A stretch of DNA of 64,000 nt from the NCBI RefSeq assembly GCF_030316885.1, contig NZ_JASZYQ010000004.1, positions 124,001 through 188,000 on the forward strand. The letters run 5' to 3'. The notes beneath the pieces are model-generated. The model saw nothing but the letters and a program-made list of their open reading frames with translations. It searched no databases and was not told the origin of the DNA. The position numbers were made by a program, and so were the translations under genes. Positions within the stretch are counted from its first letter, which is position 1. Each line of letters starts with the position of its first letter. The DNA is from Variovorax jilinensis. GTDB lineage: Bacteria; Pseudomonadota; Gammaproteobacteria; Burkholderiales; Burkholderiaceae_C. Shown here piece by piece: positions 43,570 to 55,975 of the stretch.

Positions 43570-45989
43570 TTTCCGGATGGGCGCCGCGTCGAAGCGGGAT
43601 GCCCGAGTTGTTGAACCACGCCGGCATCGACGAGCGCATCGATCTCGGCGGGCGACAGGGCGAGCCAGCGCCGGAGGACCTCCACGCTGTGTTCGCCCAC
43701 GAGGGGTGCGGGCCCGGCCGGCGGATCGGGCAGGCGTTGCGCCAGCACGGGGCGGGCTTCGACCAGGAAGGCGGCCGGGATGGCGGGATGGCGCTCGGTG
43801 CGGAAGAAGTCCCGCTCCTTGAAGTACGCGAACTCCGGCATGTCGGCCACGCGCAACATCGCGCCCGCGGGGATGCCGGCGTCCTGCAGCGTCTCCATCG
43901 CGCTCGCGGGCGTGCGGGCCGAAAGCCAGCCGGCCAGCGCCTGCTCGATGCGGCTGCGATGCGCAAGTCGCCCTTCACGGGTGCGCAGCGCCGTCTCGTG
44001 GGCAAGCCCGAGCAAGGGCGCCAGTCCGCGCCAATCCGCGTCGCCGCGGCTGGTGACGGTGCACCACTCGTCGTCGCCTGCGCAGGCGAAGATGCCCCAG
44101 GGCACGTCGCGTTCGGTCCGGCTCGGCGTGCTCCCAGACCTCGCCTCCATCGTGCGGGCCGCATTGGCGGCGGCGAAGTGGTCGAAGATCACCTCGGCCT
44201 GCGCGATGCTGGCGTTGCCGCCGCGCGATGTCCGGTCGCGGCGCACCAGCAACGCGAGCGCCGACAGGGCCCCGATGCGGGCGGCCACATGATCGGGATA
44301 GACCGTGCTGGAATCCGAATACGAGCCGGGCTCGTCGGCATAGGACCATGCCGACGTGAGGCCGGTCGCGGCGCGAACCAGCGGTCCGTAGCCCATGCGC
44401 CGGCTCCAGGGACCGCTCGAACCGAAGGCGGAACTCTCGACGCTGACGAGCCGGGGATTGGTGCGCTCCAGGGTGACCCGATCGAATCCCAGCGCATCGA
44501 GGGTGCCCGGCTTGAAGTTGGACAGCAGCACGTCCGCTTCGCCGATCAGGCGCAGGAAGACCGCCTTGCCGTCCGGATGGCGCAGGTCGAGCGCCAGGCT
44601 CTGCTTGTTCCGGTGCCCCGCGGCAAAGGAAGGCGAGATCGGCGAGCCGTCGTGGGTCTGGCGGCTCCCGTCGGGGAAGGCCGCGCTCTCGATCTTGATC
44701 ACCTCGGCCCCGGCATCGGCGAGCAGGCGCCCGGTCTCGGCGCCTACGACGATCACGCCCATGTCCAGCACCCGCAGGCCCGCGAGAGGCATGAATCCGG
44801 CCGGGCCGGCGGTGGCAGTCGCGATGGCGCCCGCATCCGCGGCCCAGTGCAGGCCGGGCGCGGCGGTCGTCGTTGCGGGCCCCATGCGCAGGCCGTCGAT
44901 CTCGACCAGGCCGTCGGGAAACAGCCCGTCATCGGGGAACAGGCGGCGCGCCTGGTTCTGCGGCGTCGACATGGCGGCGTCGGCCGAAAGGACACGGGCG
45001 AGCGGCACGCCATGGCGCTGCGCGGCCTCTTCGAGCTCGAGCGCTGTCTTGTCGCCAAAGAAGCGTGCAATCGCCGGCACCAGGTCGGGCGACCCGAAGC
45101 GCACCTGGACGAGATCGAAGCGGGGATCGGCGAACTCCGCCGGGCTGCCCATCCACGCGAACATGCTCTTCCACTGGCGGGGCGCGAGGACGCAGATGCG
45201 CACCGACCCGTCCGCACACGGAATGATCGGGTAGTGATTCTGGGTCGCGGGGCGATCGCGCGGCAGGTCGGCGGCGCGGGTTCCAGCCGCCGCGCTGCCC
45301 GAGATGCCGAAGCCGGGGTCGAGGGCCTGCACGGCGCCATCCAGGATCGAGAAATCGAGCCATTGACCGCGACCGGATTGCAGCCGGTCGACGTAGGCCA
45401 GCACTGTGACGAAGGCGGCTTGCGCTGCCGCACAGGACAGCGTGAGGTTGTCGGGCGGCGCAAGCGGCTTCCTGCCCGGGAGCCCGGAACGCGACAGCTC
45501 GCCGGAGAGTGCGGCAATGACCGGTTCGGTCGCCTGCCAGCGGGAGAACCGTCCGGTTCGACCAAAGTCCGAGATCGAGAGCCACACGATCGCCGGATTG
45601 GCTTTCTGCACCTCGATCCGATTGATCGCCGGAAAGGGATGGCCGTCGGCGCATCCGCCCTCGATGCAGATGTCCGCCTTGCGCAGCATGGCCTCGAGAC
45701 TTCGGGAGGATGCATCGAGCCGCAGCCGGCGCTTGCCCCGGTGCTGCGCGACCTGCGCAAGGTCTTCCTGCGTCGTCGTCGTTTCCGGCTCGACGAGCAC
45801 CACGTCGGCGCCAAGGCCGGCCAGGTAGCGACCGACGGCGCCCATGGGGCCTCGGCTCAGATCGACGACCCGCAGGCCGGAAAGGGGCCGGAGCGTGGCG
45901 GGCACCTCATTGCCGGATGGTGCCGGATCGACCGGGCGATCGAATTCGGTTTTCGTATGGATATCCGCTGCTGCGGGATTCGCGCTCAT
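43566..45989 (-). CDS. Fused double-domain CaiB/BaiF (class III) CoA transferase
   Basis: The 807 residues are about twice the normal length and contain two class III CoA-transferase units in tandem. The first starts LSGLRVVDLSRGPMGAVGRY and the second LAGLRVLDMGVIVVGAETGR. Unit two retains the conserved HRNKQSLALDLRHPDGKAVF; the equivalent part of unit one is shortened. The dimers of this family interlock, so a fused protein could form a pseudo-dimer. It presumably loads CoA on an unknown acid for the crotonase and thiolase. The start MSANPAAADIHT was chosen because AGGAGA lies just upstream; the frame is open further. Confidence 0.85.
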   Translation of the reverse strand: MSANPAAADIHTKTEFDRPVDPAPSGNEVPATLRPLSGLRVVDLSRGPMGAVGRYLAGLGADVVLVEPETTTTQEDLAQVAQHRGKRRLRLDASSRSLEAMLRKADICIEGGCADGHPFPAINRIEVQKANPAIVWLSISDFGRTGRFSRWQATEPVIAALSGELSRSGLPGRKPLAPPDNLTLSCAAAQAAFVTVLAYVDRLQSGRGQWLDFSILDGAVQALDPGFGISGSAAAGTRAADLPRDRPATQNHYPIIPCADGSVRICVLAPRQWKSMFAWMGSPAEFADPRFDLVQVRFGSPDLVPAIARFFGDKTALELEEAAQRHGVPLARVLSADAAMSTPQNQARRLFPDDGLFPDGLVEIDGLRMGPATTTAAPGLHWAADAGAIATATAGPAGFMPLAGLRVLDMGVIVVGAETGRLLADAGAEVIKIESAAFPDGSRQTHDGSPISPSFAAGHRNKQSLALDLRHPDGKAVFLRLIGEADVLLSNFKPGTLDALGFDRVTLERTNPRLVSVESSAFGSSGPWSRRMGYGPLVRAATGLTSAWSYADEPGSYSDSSTVYPDHVAARIGALSALALLVRRDRTSRGGNASIAQAEVIFDHFAAANAARTMEARSGSTPSRTERDVPWGIFACAGDDEWCTVTSRGDADWRGLAPLLGLAHETALRTREGRLAHRSRIEQALAGWLSARTPASAMETLQDAGIPAGAMLRVADMPEFAYFKERDFFRTERHPAIPAAFLVEARPVLAQRLPDPPAGPAPLVGEHSVEVLRRWLALSPAEIDALVDAGVVQQLGHPASTRRPSGK

Positions 45990-46065
45990 GTCTTGTCTCC
46001 TGGGCATCGTTATTGCCTGGAGATCGATCATCTGGCGACGAGCGGCTTCCGTCCAAGACCAAACT

Positions 46066-46084
46066 TCATACGAAAATCGTATGA
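46066..46084. promoter_or_regulatory. Candidate LysR operator between the CoA transferase and LysR genes
   Basis: TCATACGA-AAA-TCGTATGA is a perfect 8-bp inverted repeat with a 3-base centre and contains a T-N11-A core, the LysR-type binding pattern. It lies 30 bp before the lysR start and 76 bp before the CoA transferase start, suited to activating the operon and repressing lysR. A further half site TTTTCGTATGG is at 45950-45960, inside the start of the CoA transferase gene. Confidence 0.7.
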
Positions 46085-46114
46085 TCAGGACAGCATGAAT
46101 CACAGGAAGATCGC

Positions 46115-47014
46115 GTGAGACCGACCCTCGACTCGAAGCTCCTGGTCCAGTTCGTGGCCATTGCGGAGGCGGGCTCGATCACCCAGGCGGCCACGCGCCT
46201 GAACGTCGCGCAGCCCTGGCTGTCGACGCGCCTGCAGCGGCTGGAGCGGCAGGTGGGCTTCGCGCTGTTTCAGCGCCGGCCGCAGGGCCTGAAGCTGACG
46301 GTGCGCGGCGCCGAGCTCTTCGACGACGCGAAGATGATCACGCGGGCCATCGACGTGGTCGAAAGGACCGTCGAACGCCTGCGCTCCGAGGACCGGCAGT
46401 CGCTGCGCCTGGGAGCCCCGCCCTACAGCAGCGACATCGCCCGCCGCACCCGACTGGTCGACCGGTTCGCGTCTTCCGAGAGTTCGATCGGCGTGGAGAT
46501 CCACGTCGGGTGGACGCCCGCGCTGCTGGAGAGGCTCGGCACGCAGGACCTCGATCTCACGTTCGCCATGGCGCCCGATGTGGAAGCCGAGCGAACGATC
46601 CTCATCGACCAGATCGGCGTCGACATCTGGATGCGCGCGGACGACCTGCTGGCGGGACGCAGCGCGCTTCTCCCCGACGACCTGAGCGGCCGCCAGCTCT
46701 ACACCTTCAATCGCAACCTGAATCGCAAGCTGTACGACACCATCTTCGGACCGCTGGGCCAGGCCGGAGCAAGGCTGGTCCAGGTCGCGGACGACACCAC
46801 GCCCGATGCGCTGGCCTCAGAGGGCGCCGAGCGCGCCCTCGGCACCAACTACCACCTGCCGGCCCGCCTGGCCGCAGCCGGCAAGCTGGTCAGCGTGCCG
46901 CTGGCCGGGGTCAGGGTACCGTTCATGCTGGTGCGCCGCACCGGGGAACTGTCGGGCCCGGCAAGTCGGTTCTGGGAACTGGCTAAGGCAGAGTCGGCGC
47001 CGATGCGATCCTGA
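46115..47014 (+). CDS. LysR-family transcriptional regulator
   Basis: The 299 residues carry an N-terminal winged helix (LLVQFVAIAEAGSITQAATR with LNVAQPWLSTRLQRLERQVG) and a C-terminal ligand-binding domain. The start is GTG at 46115 with AGGAAGA upstream. It is divergent from the CoA transferase-crotonase-thiolase genes across a 125-bp spacer holding a perfect palindrome, so it is presumably their regulator, with an acyl-CoA or free-acid pathway intermediate as inducer. Confidence 0.9.
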   Translation: MRPTLDSKLLVQFVAIAEAGSITQAATRLNVAQPWLSTRLQRLERQVGFALFQRRPQGLKLTVRGAELFDDAKMITRAIDVVERTVERLRSEDRQSLRLGAPPYSSDIARRTRLVDRFASSESSIGVEIHVGWTPALLERLGTQDLDLTFAMAPDVEAERTILIDQIGVDIWMRADDLLAGRSALLPDDLSGRQLYTFNRNLNRKLYDTIFGPLGQAGARLVQVADDTTPDALASEGAERALGTNYHLPARLAAAGKLVSVPLAGVRVPFMLVRRTGELSGPASRFWELAKAESAPMRS

Positions 47015-47031
47015 CGCCAGGTGCTGGCGAT

Positions 47032-47046
47032 GGCCGCCGCGCGGCC
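47032..47046. terminator. Hairpin between convergent lysR and ssb
   Basis: GGCCGC-CGC-GCGGCC is a perfect 6-bp stem with a 3-base loop in the 67-bp convergent spacer. It has no T-run on either side, so it is a weak terminator candidate. Confidence 0.3.
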
Positions 47047-47081
47047 GCCCGATGGGGCGCTGGCGGCGGACTTGCTGGATC

Positions 47082-47606
47082 TCAGAAAGGGATGTCGTCG
47101 TCCATGTCGTCGAAGCCCGACGACGACTTGGCCGGCGCCTGGCGCGGTGCCGCAGCCGGTGCGCGCGGCGCCGCGGCCGGCGGTCGCGAGTAGCCACCAC
47201 CGCCACCACCGCCACCACCACCGGAATATCCGCCGTCGTCGTCGCTGCCGCCCGATGGGCCGCCCTGGCCCTGGCGGCTGCCGAGCATCTGCATCTGGTC
47301 GACGCGAATGTCGGTGGCGTACTTCTCGACGCCGTCCTTGTCGTTGTACTTGCGCGTGCGGATCTGGCCTTCGACGTAGATCTGCGAGCCCTTGCGCAGG
47401 TACTGCGCGGCGATCTCGGCCAGGCGGCCGTTGAAGACCAGGCGGTGCCACTCGGTGGCTTCGCGCATCTCGCCGCTCTGCTTGTCCTTCCACTTGTCTG
47501 TGGTGGCAAGGGTCACGTTGCAGACCTGGTCGCCGCTCGGGAAGGTGCGGGTTTCGGGGTCGCGCCCCAGATTGCCGACGAGGATGACTTTGTTGACCGA
47601 TGCCAT
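47082..47606 (-). CDS. ssb: Single-stranded DNA-binding protein
   Basis: Coats single-stranded DNA in replication, recombination and repair. The 174 residues have an OB-fold ([40 protein letters not shown]), a linker with a long glycine run encoded by GGT/GGC triplets (about 47200-47225), and the acidic tip DDMDDDIPF that recruits partner proteins. It is divergent from uvrA, the usual arrangement in proteobacteria. No clear LexA box (CTGT-N8-ACAG) was found in the spacer. Confidence 0.96.
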   Translation of the reverse strand: MASVNKVILVGNLGRDPETRTFPSGDQVCNVTLATTDKWKDKQSGEMREATEWHRLVFNGRLAEIAAQYLRKGSQIYVEGQIRTRKYNDKDGVEKYATDIRVDQMQMLGSRQGQGGPSGGSDDDGGYSGGGGGGGGGGYSRPPAAAPRAPAAAPRQAPAKSSSGFDDMDDDIPF

Positions 47607-47812
47607 GTGCACTGCCCCTGATGAAGTGATGAAGGAGGAGGAAAAGAACCGCAGATTGTGCCGCATGGCGACCCCGGCAGGCGCGCCGCCGGCCGGTCGG
47701 AATCGTGCCGCGCCGCGGCCGAATCGCGCGGCCCGGAAGCCGGCGATTCCCGGACCCTGCCCGGAAACCGCCGGGGACTTATCATGTCCGGTTGCCCCAG
47801 ACCGACCGCCCC

Positions 47813-51251
<3,439 letters not shown>

Positions 51252-51268
51252 CGCGCAGCGGCAGAGGC

Positions 51269-52381
51269 CTAGCGTTGCCCGATGCGGGCGTCGCCGAACA
51301 GGCCCTTGAATTCGCGCGGCTCGGAGCGCCAGTACGGCGGCGGCACCTCGACCTGGGCGCCGAGCTCGGCCGCGGCACGCCACGGCCAGTGCGGTTCGAA
51401 CAGCATCGCGCGCGCCAGCGCGACCAGATCGGCCTGGGCCTGCGCGACGATGGCCTCGGCCTGCGAGGGCTCGGTCACGAGCCCGACCGCGATGGTCGGC
51501 ATCGCCACCGCCGCCTTCAGCTGCTCGGCCAGCGGAACCTGGTAGCCGGGGCCGACAGGAATCCGCTGCTGCGGCGAGACGCCGCCCGACGACACGTGGA
51601 CGAAGCTGCATCCCAGCGCTTCGAGCGCCTGGGCGAAGGCAATGCTCTGGGCCACGTCCCAGCCGTCGTCGACCCAGTCGGTGGCCGAGATGCGCACGCC
51701 CACCGGGATGCGCTGCGGCACGGCGGCGCGCACCGCCTCGAAGACCTCGAGCGGAAAGCGCATTCGGTTCGCGAGCGTGCCGCCATAGGCGTCCTCGCGG
51801 CGGTTCGCGATCGGCGACAGGAACTGGTGCAGCAGGTAGCCATGCGCCGCATGCAGCTCGATCAGGTCCAGGCCTAGCGCATCGGCGCGCTGCGCGGCAC
51901 GCACGAAGGCGGCCTTGACTCTCGCGAGGCCTTCGGCATCGAGCGCCACGGGCGGCGGCTCGCCGGGCGCATGTGGCAGCGCCGAGGGGGCCACGGTCTG
52001 CCATGCGCCCTCGGCCGGCGCCAGGCATTGGCCGCCTTGCCAGGGCACGTGGCTCGCGCCCTTGCGGCCTGCATGCCCGAGCTGGATGCCGATCGGCATG
52101 GGCGAGTGGCGTCGCAGCGCCTGGAGCACGCGCCCGAGTGCGGCTTCGTTCGCGTCGCTGCAGAGACAGAGGTCGCCGAGCGTGATGCGGCCGGCTTCCT
52201 CGACCGCGGTGGCCTCGAGGATCAGGAGGCCGGCGCCCGACAGCGCGAGCTGGCCCAGGTGCATCAGGTGCCAGTCGCCGGCATCACCATCGACGCACGC
52301 GTACTGGCACATCGGCGCGATGAGGATGCGGTTGCGCAGGGTCAGGGACCCGAGCGCGAAGGGCGAGAACAGGACGCTCAT
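51269..52381 (-). CDS. Old Yellow Enzyme family NADH:flavin oxidoreductase (YqjM/XenA-like)
   Basis: An FMN-dependent ene-reductase of 370 residues that reduces activated C=C bonds or nitro compounds. The start MSVLFSPFALGSLTLRNRIL and PMCQYAC show the Cys that tunes flavin potential in the thermophilic-like/YqjM class. IQLGHAGRKGASHVPW provides the substrate-binding His-Ala-Gly, and ELHAAHGYLLHQFLSPIANR continues the barrel. It is convergent with the subunit c gene (17 bp apart) and lies downstream of the thioesterase gene on the same strand. Confidence 0.9.
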   Translation of the reverse strand: MSVLFSPFALGSLTLRNRILIAPMCQYACVDGDAGDWHLMHLGQLALSGAGLLILEATAVEEAGRITLGDLCLCSDANEAALGRVLQALRRHSPMPIGIQLGHAGRKGASHVPWQGGQCLAPAEGAWQTVAPSALPHAPGEPPPVALDAEGLARVKAAFVRAAQRADALGLDLIELHAAHGYLLHQFLSPIANRREDAYGGTLANRMRFPLEVFEAVRAAVPQRIPVGVRISATDWVDDGWDVAQSIAFAQALEALGCSFVHVSSGGVSPQQRIPVGPGYQVPLAEQLKAAVAMPTIAVGLVTEPSQAEAIVAQAQADLVALARAMLFEPHWPWRAAAELGAQVEVPPPYWRSEPREFKGLFGDARIGQR

Positions 52382-52439
52382 TGCGAATCCTCCGTGCTGC
52401 GCACTGTGGTGCGATCGCCTTCGGGCGGCCGGGCGGCGC

Positions 52440-53333
52440 TCATCGCCGCGGCATGTTCTCGGGCCGCACGCGCAGCATGCCCTCCTGGGCGGCCGAGGCC
52501 ACCAGGCGTCCGTCGCGCGTGTAGATGCTGCCGCGGCACAGGCCGCGCGCGCCGCTCGCGCTCGGCGAGTCCACGCTGTAGAGCAGCCAGTCGTCGAAGC
52601 GGAAATCGCGGTGGAACCACATCGCGTGGTCGAGGCTCGCGGGGCGCACCTGCCCGCTCATGAAGCTCAGGCCGTGCGGCCGCATCGCGACGCCGAGCAG
52701 GCCGTGGTCGGAGGCATAGGCCAGCAGCGCGCGATGCACGTTGGGGTCGTCGGGCAGCGGCGCGATCGCGCGCATCCAGATCGCGTCCTCGGCCACGCCG
52801 GGCACCGGCGCGAGCAGGTCGCCGGGCGCGACGCGCCGGTATTCGATGCCGTGCGGCGCGGTGGCCTTGACCCGCCAGCGCTCGGGCAGCCGGTCGCCGA
52901 GCGCAATGCGCTGCTCGCGCTCGTTCGCGAGGCCCTCGGGCCCGGCCACTTCGGGCATCGGAAACTGGTGCTCGATGCCCTCGTCGACGGTCTGGAACGA
53001 GGCCGAGAGCTCGAAGATGATGCGCTCGCCCTGGCGCGCGACCACGTGGCGCGTGGTGAAGCTGCGGCCGTCGCGCACGCGGTCGACCGAATAGTCGATC
53101 GGCGCATGCTCGCCGGGCAGCAGGAAGTAGGCATGCATCGAATGCGCGGGGCGGTCGGCGCCGACCGTCAGGCTGGCCGCCATGAGCGCCTGCCCCAGCA
53201 CCTGGCCGCCGAACACGGCCGGCGTGCCGATGTCCTCGCTCTGGGCGCGGAAACGGTCGTCGCCGAGCGGTTCGAGGCGCATCAGCTCGACCAGTTCGTC
53301 GACGAGGCGGGAGGCGGTGGCGGGGTCGGTCAT
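52440..53333 (-). CDS. tesB: Acyl-CoA thioesterase II
   Basis: Hydrolyses acyl-CoA to free acid and CoA. The 297 residues form a double hotdog: N-terminal GTPAVFGGQVLGQALMAASL and HSMHAYFLLPGEHAPIDYSV, then C-terminal LDHAMWFHRDFRFDDWLLY and the TesB-typical SIYTRDGRLVASAAQEGMLR. Length is close to E. coli TesB (286). The start MTDPATASRLVDEL was chosen; an in-frame ATG three codons upstream (MPP) is equally possible. Confidence 0.93.
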   Translation of the reverse strand: MTDPATASRLVDELVELMRLEPLGDDRFRAQSEDIGTPAVFGGQVLGQALMAASLTVGADRPAHSMHAYFLLPGEHAPIDYSVDRVRDGRSFTTRHVVARQGERIIFELSASFQTVDEGIEHQFPMPEVAGPEGLANEREQRIALGDRLPERWRVKATAPHGIEYRRVAPGDLLAPVPGVAEDAIWMRAIAPLPDDPNVHRALLAYASDHGLLGVAMRPHGLSFMSGQVRPASLDHAMWFHRDFRFDDWLLYSVDSPSASGARGLCRGSIYTRDGRLVASAAQEGMLRVRPENMPRR

Positions 53334-53445
53334 CGGGGGCATCAGGGAAAACGAGAAGCCTGTGACGATAACAAAGAGCCGCCGCGGGCGCTGTCCCGCG
53401 CCTGTCAATGCCCGCGGGCGGCGCGGCGCAGCGGCGCCCGGCGCT

Positions 53446-54795
53446 TCAGCGGTCCAGGTCGGCGCCGTCGGCCGCGAGCCGGCGCTGCAGTGCTGACACG
53501 TCGACCGCGGCGAAGCCCCCGCCGTCTGCCAGCCCGGCCGCGGCCGTTCCCGCCGCCTGGCCCATGACGAAGCAGCCGCCGCTCGCGCGCGCGGCCGACT
53601 GGCCTTCGTGCGTCATCGAAGCGCAACGGCCGGCCACCAGCAGGTTGTCGACGCCGCGCGGCACCAGCATGCGCCAGGGCAGCTGGTTGAAGGTGCGGCG
53701 CGGGTCGCGCGGGAAGGCCCACTCGATGCGCCCCGCCGCATGCATCTCCATCGGCCAGGCGTTGATGCCGATGCTGTCGTCGAAACATGCCGACGCCAGG
53801 ATGTCCTCGCCCGTGAGGGCGTAGAGGCCCTCGATGCGGCGGGTCTCGCGGATGCCCACCTGCGGCGCGATCTCCACGATGGCCGATTGCTCGAAGCCCG
53901 GCACCTCGGCCTTCAGGAAGCGGAAGAACTCGCCGATCTGGCGCCGGCCCTCGATCTCGCCCGCGCTGAGTTCGCGCGCGTCGACGCCGTTCATCGCATC
54001 GCCTGCGGCATTGCGGATCTGCGTCACGTTGGCGCGCCATTCACGCGGGTCGATCTGCGGCCGCAGGATCGCGCCTTCGCGCGGGAAGCGATAGGCATCC
54101 GGATCGCGCTCGCGCGCCTGCTGCATGAGGACGTTGATGGCCTTGAACTCGCCGACTGCCGCGAGCGCGCGCGCGGCCTCGACATGGCCGACGCGGAACA
54201 TGGTGGAGGGAAAGAGGCCGCTGCCATGGCCGTCGCCGACCGCGAAAGGCACGCCCGCGAAGGCCGCGACGTCGGCGTCGCCGCTGGCATCGACGAAGGC
54301 GTTGGCGCGGATCGCCTGCCGCCCGGACTTGGTCTCGACCACGAGCGCGGCGATGCGCGCGCCGTCCATCACGACCGCGGCGGCGAACGCATGGAACAGC
54401 AGCTCGACACCGGCGTCCAGCAGCAACTGGTCGGCCGCGCACTTGTAGACGGAGGTGTCGTAGGAGCGCACGCGGATGCGGCCCTGCATGCCGTCCTGCG
54501 GCTTGTTGAGGCCGCCCAGCGCGTCGATGCGCGCGAGCAGCTCGTCGGCCACGCCGTGTACCAGCTGCGTCATCTCGCCGTCGCGGCGGCCGTAGAGGCC
54601 GGCAAAGTTCGTCACGCCGCCGGCCGTCCCCATGCCGCCCAGGAAGCCGTAGCGCTCGACCAGCAGCGTGCGCGCGCCGTGGCGCGACGCGCTCACCGCG
54701 GCCGCGATGCCCGCGGGGCCGCCGCCGACCACGACCACGTCCCAGTCGCCGAAGACCGGGAGTTCGCGCGCAGGTTCGTGGACAGTCGAGTTCAA
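53446..54795 (-). CDS. FAD-dependent oxidoreductase, TTG start
   Basis: The 449 residues open with an FAD-binding Rossmann motif VVVVGGGPAGIAAAVSASRH, followed by LVERYGFLGGMGTAGGVTNF and C-terminal VDNLLVAGRCASMTHEGQSA, the pattern of the FAD_oxidored (PF12831-like) family with unknown substrates. No ATG fits: the best start is TTG at 54793-54795 (MNSTVHEPARELP), with TGGAGA five bases upstream. The leader contains intergenic repeat copy B, so a terminator-like structure sits between tctC and this gene. Confidence 0.82.
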   Translation of the reverse strand: MNSTVHEPARELPVFGDWDVVVVGGGPAGIAAAVSASRHGARTLLVERYGFLGGMGTAGGVTNFAGLYGRRDGEMTQLVHGVADELLARIDALGGLNKPQDGMQGRIRVRSYDTSVYKCAADQLLLDAGVELLFHAFAAAVVMDGARIAALVVETKSGRQAIRANAFVDASGDADVAAFAGVPFAVGDGHGSGLFPSTMFRVGHVEAARALAAVGEFKAINVLMQQARERDPDAYRFPREGAILRPQIDPREWRANVTQIRNAAGDAMNGVDARELSAGEIEGRRQIGEFFRFLKAEVPGFEQSAIVEIAPQVGIRETRRIEGLYALTGEDILASACFDDSIGINAWPMEMHAAGRIEWAFPRDPRRTFNQLPWRMLVPRGVDNLLVAGRCASMTHEGQSAARASGGCFVMGQAAGTAAAGLADGGGFAAVDVSALQRRLAADGADLDR

Positions 54796-54819
54796 GTCAT
54801 TCTCCAAGGAGAGGGTATT

Positions 54820-54926
54820 TCCTTCGGGGAACACCGCGGAACCGGCTCTGCCGGGCCGCTGGTGTTGCCCCCGGCAGGGGGTGGGCGCTCCGACACGAAG
54901 TGCGGGGCAACCTGGGGGGCGGGCTA
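54820..54926 (-). repeat. Intergenic hairpin repeat, copy B (after tctC)
   Basis: Read on the minus strand from the TAG stop of the Bug gene, this stretch matches copy A after glgP through nearly its whole length. Both hairpins are kept: CCCCC/GGGGG with a 4-base loop (54868-54881) and the long AACACC/GGTGTT - GCGG/CCGC - CCGGC/GCCGG stem (54830-54866). Loop and bulge bases differ (AGA for AAA; A for G) while the stems are unchanged, which points to selection on structure or recent common origin. Confidence 0.75.
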
Positions 54927-55907
54927 TTGCAGCTTGATGCCGTTGGTCGAGATGATCTTGCCCATGATGGCGGCCTCTTCCTTGACCCGCTCGCGCATGC
55001 CGTCGGGCGAGGTGCCGACCGCCTGCCAGCCCTGCTCGAACAGCTTCTGGCGCACCTCGGGCGATTTCATGATGACCGCGAGCTCGCGGTTGATGCGCTC
55101 CTGCGCGGTCTTCGAGAGGTTGGACGGGCCGAGCAGCGCGGTCCAGACCTCGAGGTTGAAGTCGCGCACGCCGGCTTCCGAGAGCGAGGGCACTTCGGGC
55201 GCCAGCGTGCTGCGGCCGCTCGTGAGGCCGATCGCCTTGAGCTTGCCGGCCTTCACCTGCGGCAGCGCCACGCCGGGCGGGATCAGCGCCATCTGGACCT
55301 GGTCGCCGAGCAGGCCCGTGACGACCTGCGGGTTGCCCTGGTAGGGCACGTGCACGGCCTTGAGGCCGGGCACCCTGGTCTTGAGCTGCTCCATGCCCAG
55401 GTGGCCGACCGAGCCGACGCCGACCGAGCCGTAGCTCCACGCGTCGCCGCCCTTGCGGCCGGCATCGAAGAAGGCGGCACCGCTGGGCAGGTTGTTCTGC
55501 GCCACCAGCACCAGCGGCGCGGTCGCGATCAGCGAGAGGTAGGTGAAGTCCTTGGCCGGGTCGTAGGGCAGCTTGGGATACAGCATCTTCGACGAGGTCA
55601 GGTTGCCGTTGATCACGATGCCCAGCGTGTGGTCGTCGTTGGCCTTGGCCACCATGTCGGCCGCGATGTTGCCCGAGGCGCCGGGCTTGTTGTCGACCAC
55701 GACGGGCTGGCCGAGGGCCTTGGACAGCGGCTCGGCGATGGTGCGTGCCGCGATGTCCGGGGTCGATCCGCCCGGGAAGCCGACCACCAGCCGGATCGGC
55801 TTGGTCGGCCATGCGGCGGGCTGCTGCGCCATCGCGGTGACGGGAAGCGTGCCGGCGGCGAGGGCGCACGCGGCGGCGATCAGGATGTCTCTCTTGGTGG
55901 GATGCAT
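54924..55907 (-). CDS. Bug/TctC family periplasmic binding protein, copy 1
   Basis: A tripartite tricarboxylate transporter-type substrate-binding protein of 327 residues. A signal peptide (RDILIAAACALAAGTLPVTA, then MAQQ) precedes the mature WPTKPIRLVVGFPGGSTPDI, DNKPGASGNIAADMVAKA and YGSVGVGSVGHLGMEQLK, all standard for this family. No TctA/TctB membrane genes are nearby, so it is an orphan binding protein, as is common in Bordetella, Cupriavidus and Comamonadaceae. Its place beside the gentisate genes hints at an aromatic acid or other carboxylate ligand. Confidence 0.9.
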   Translation of the reverse strand: MHPTKRDILIAAACALAAGTLPVTAMAQQPAAWPTKPIRLVVGFPGGSTPDIAARTIAEPLSKALGQPVVVDNKPGASGNIAADMVAKANDDHTLGIVINGNLTSSKMLYPKLPYDPAKDFTYLSLIATAPLVLVAQNNLPSGAAFFDAGRKGGDAWSYGSVGVGSVGHLGMEQLKTRVPGLKAVHVPYQGNPQVVTGLLGDQVQMALIPPGVALPQVKAGKLKAIGLTSGRSTLAPEVPSLSEAGVRDFNLEVWTALLGPSNLSKTAQERINRELAVIMKSPEVRQKLFEQGWQAVGTSPDGMRERVKEEAAIMGKIISTNGIKLQ

Positions 55908-55975
55908 GGGGTGGGGGCGGGGAAGAAAACGGGGCTCAAGGATAGCCCTCACGTGTCACCAGACGTATCCGGCCT

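Noticed and set aside
47607..47812. A LexA (SOS) box in the ssb/uvrA spacer
   Set aside because: No CTGT-N8-ACAG or close variant was found on reading both strands.
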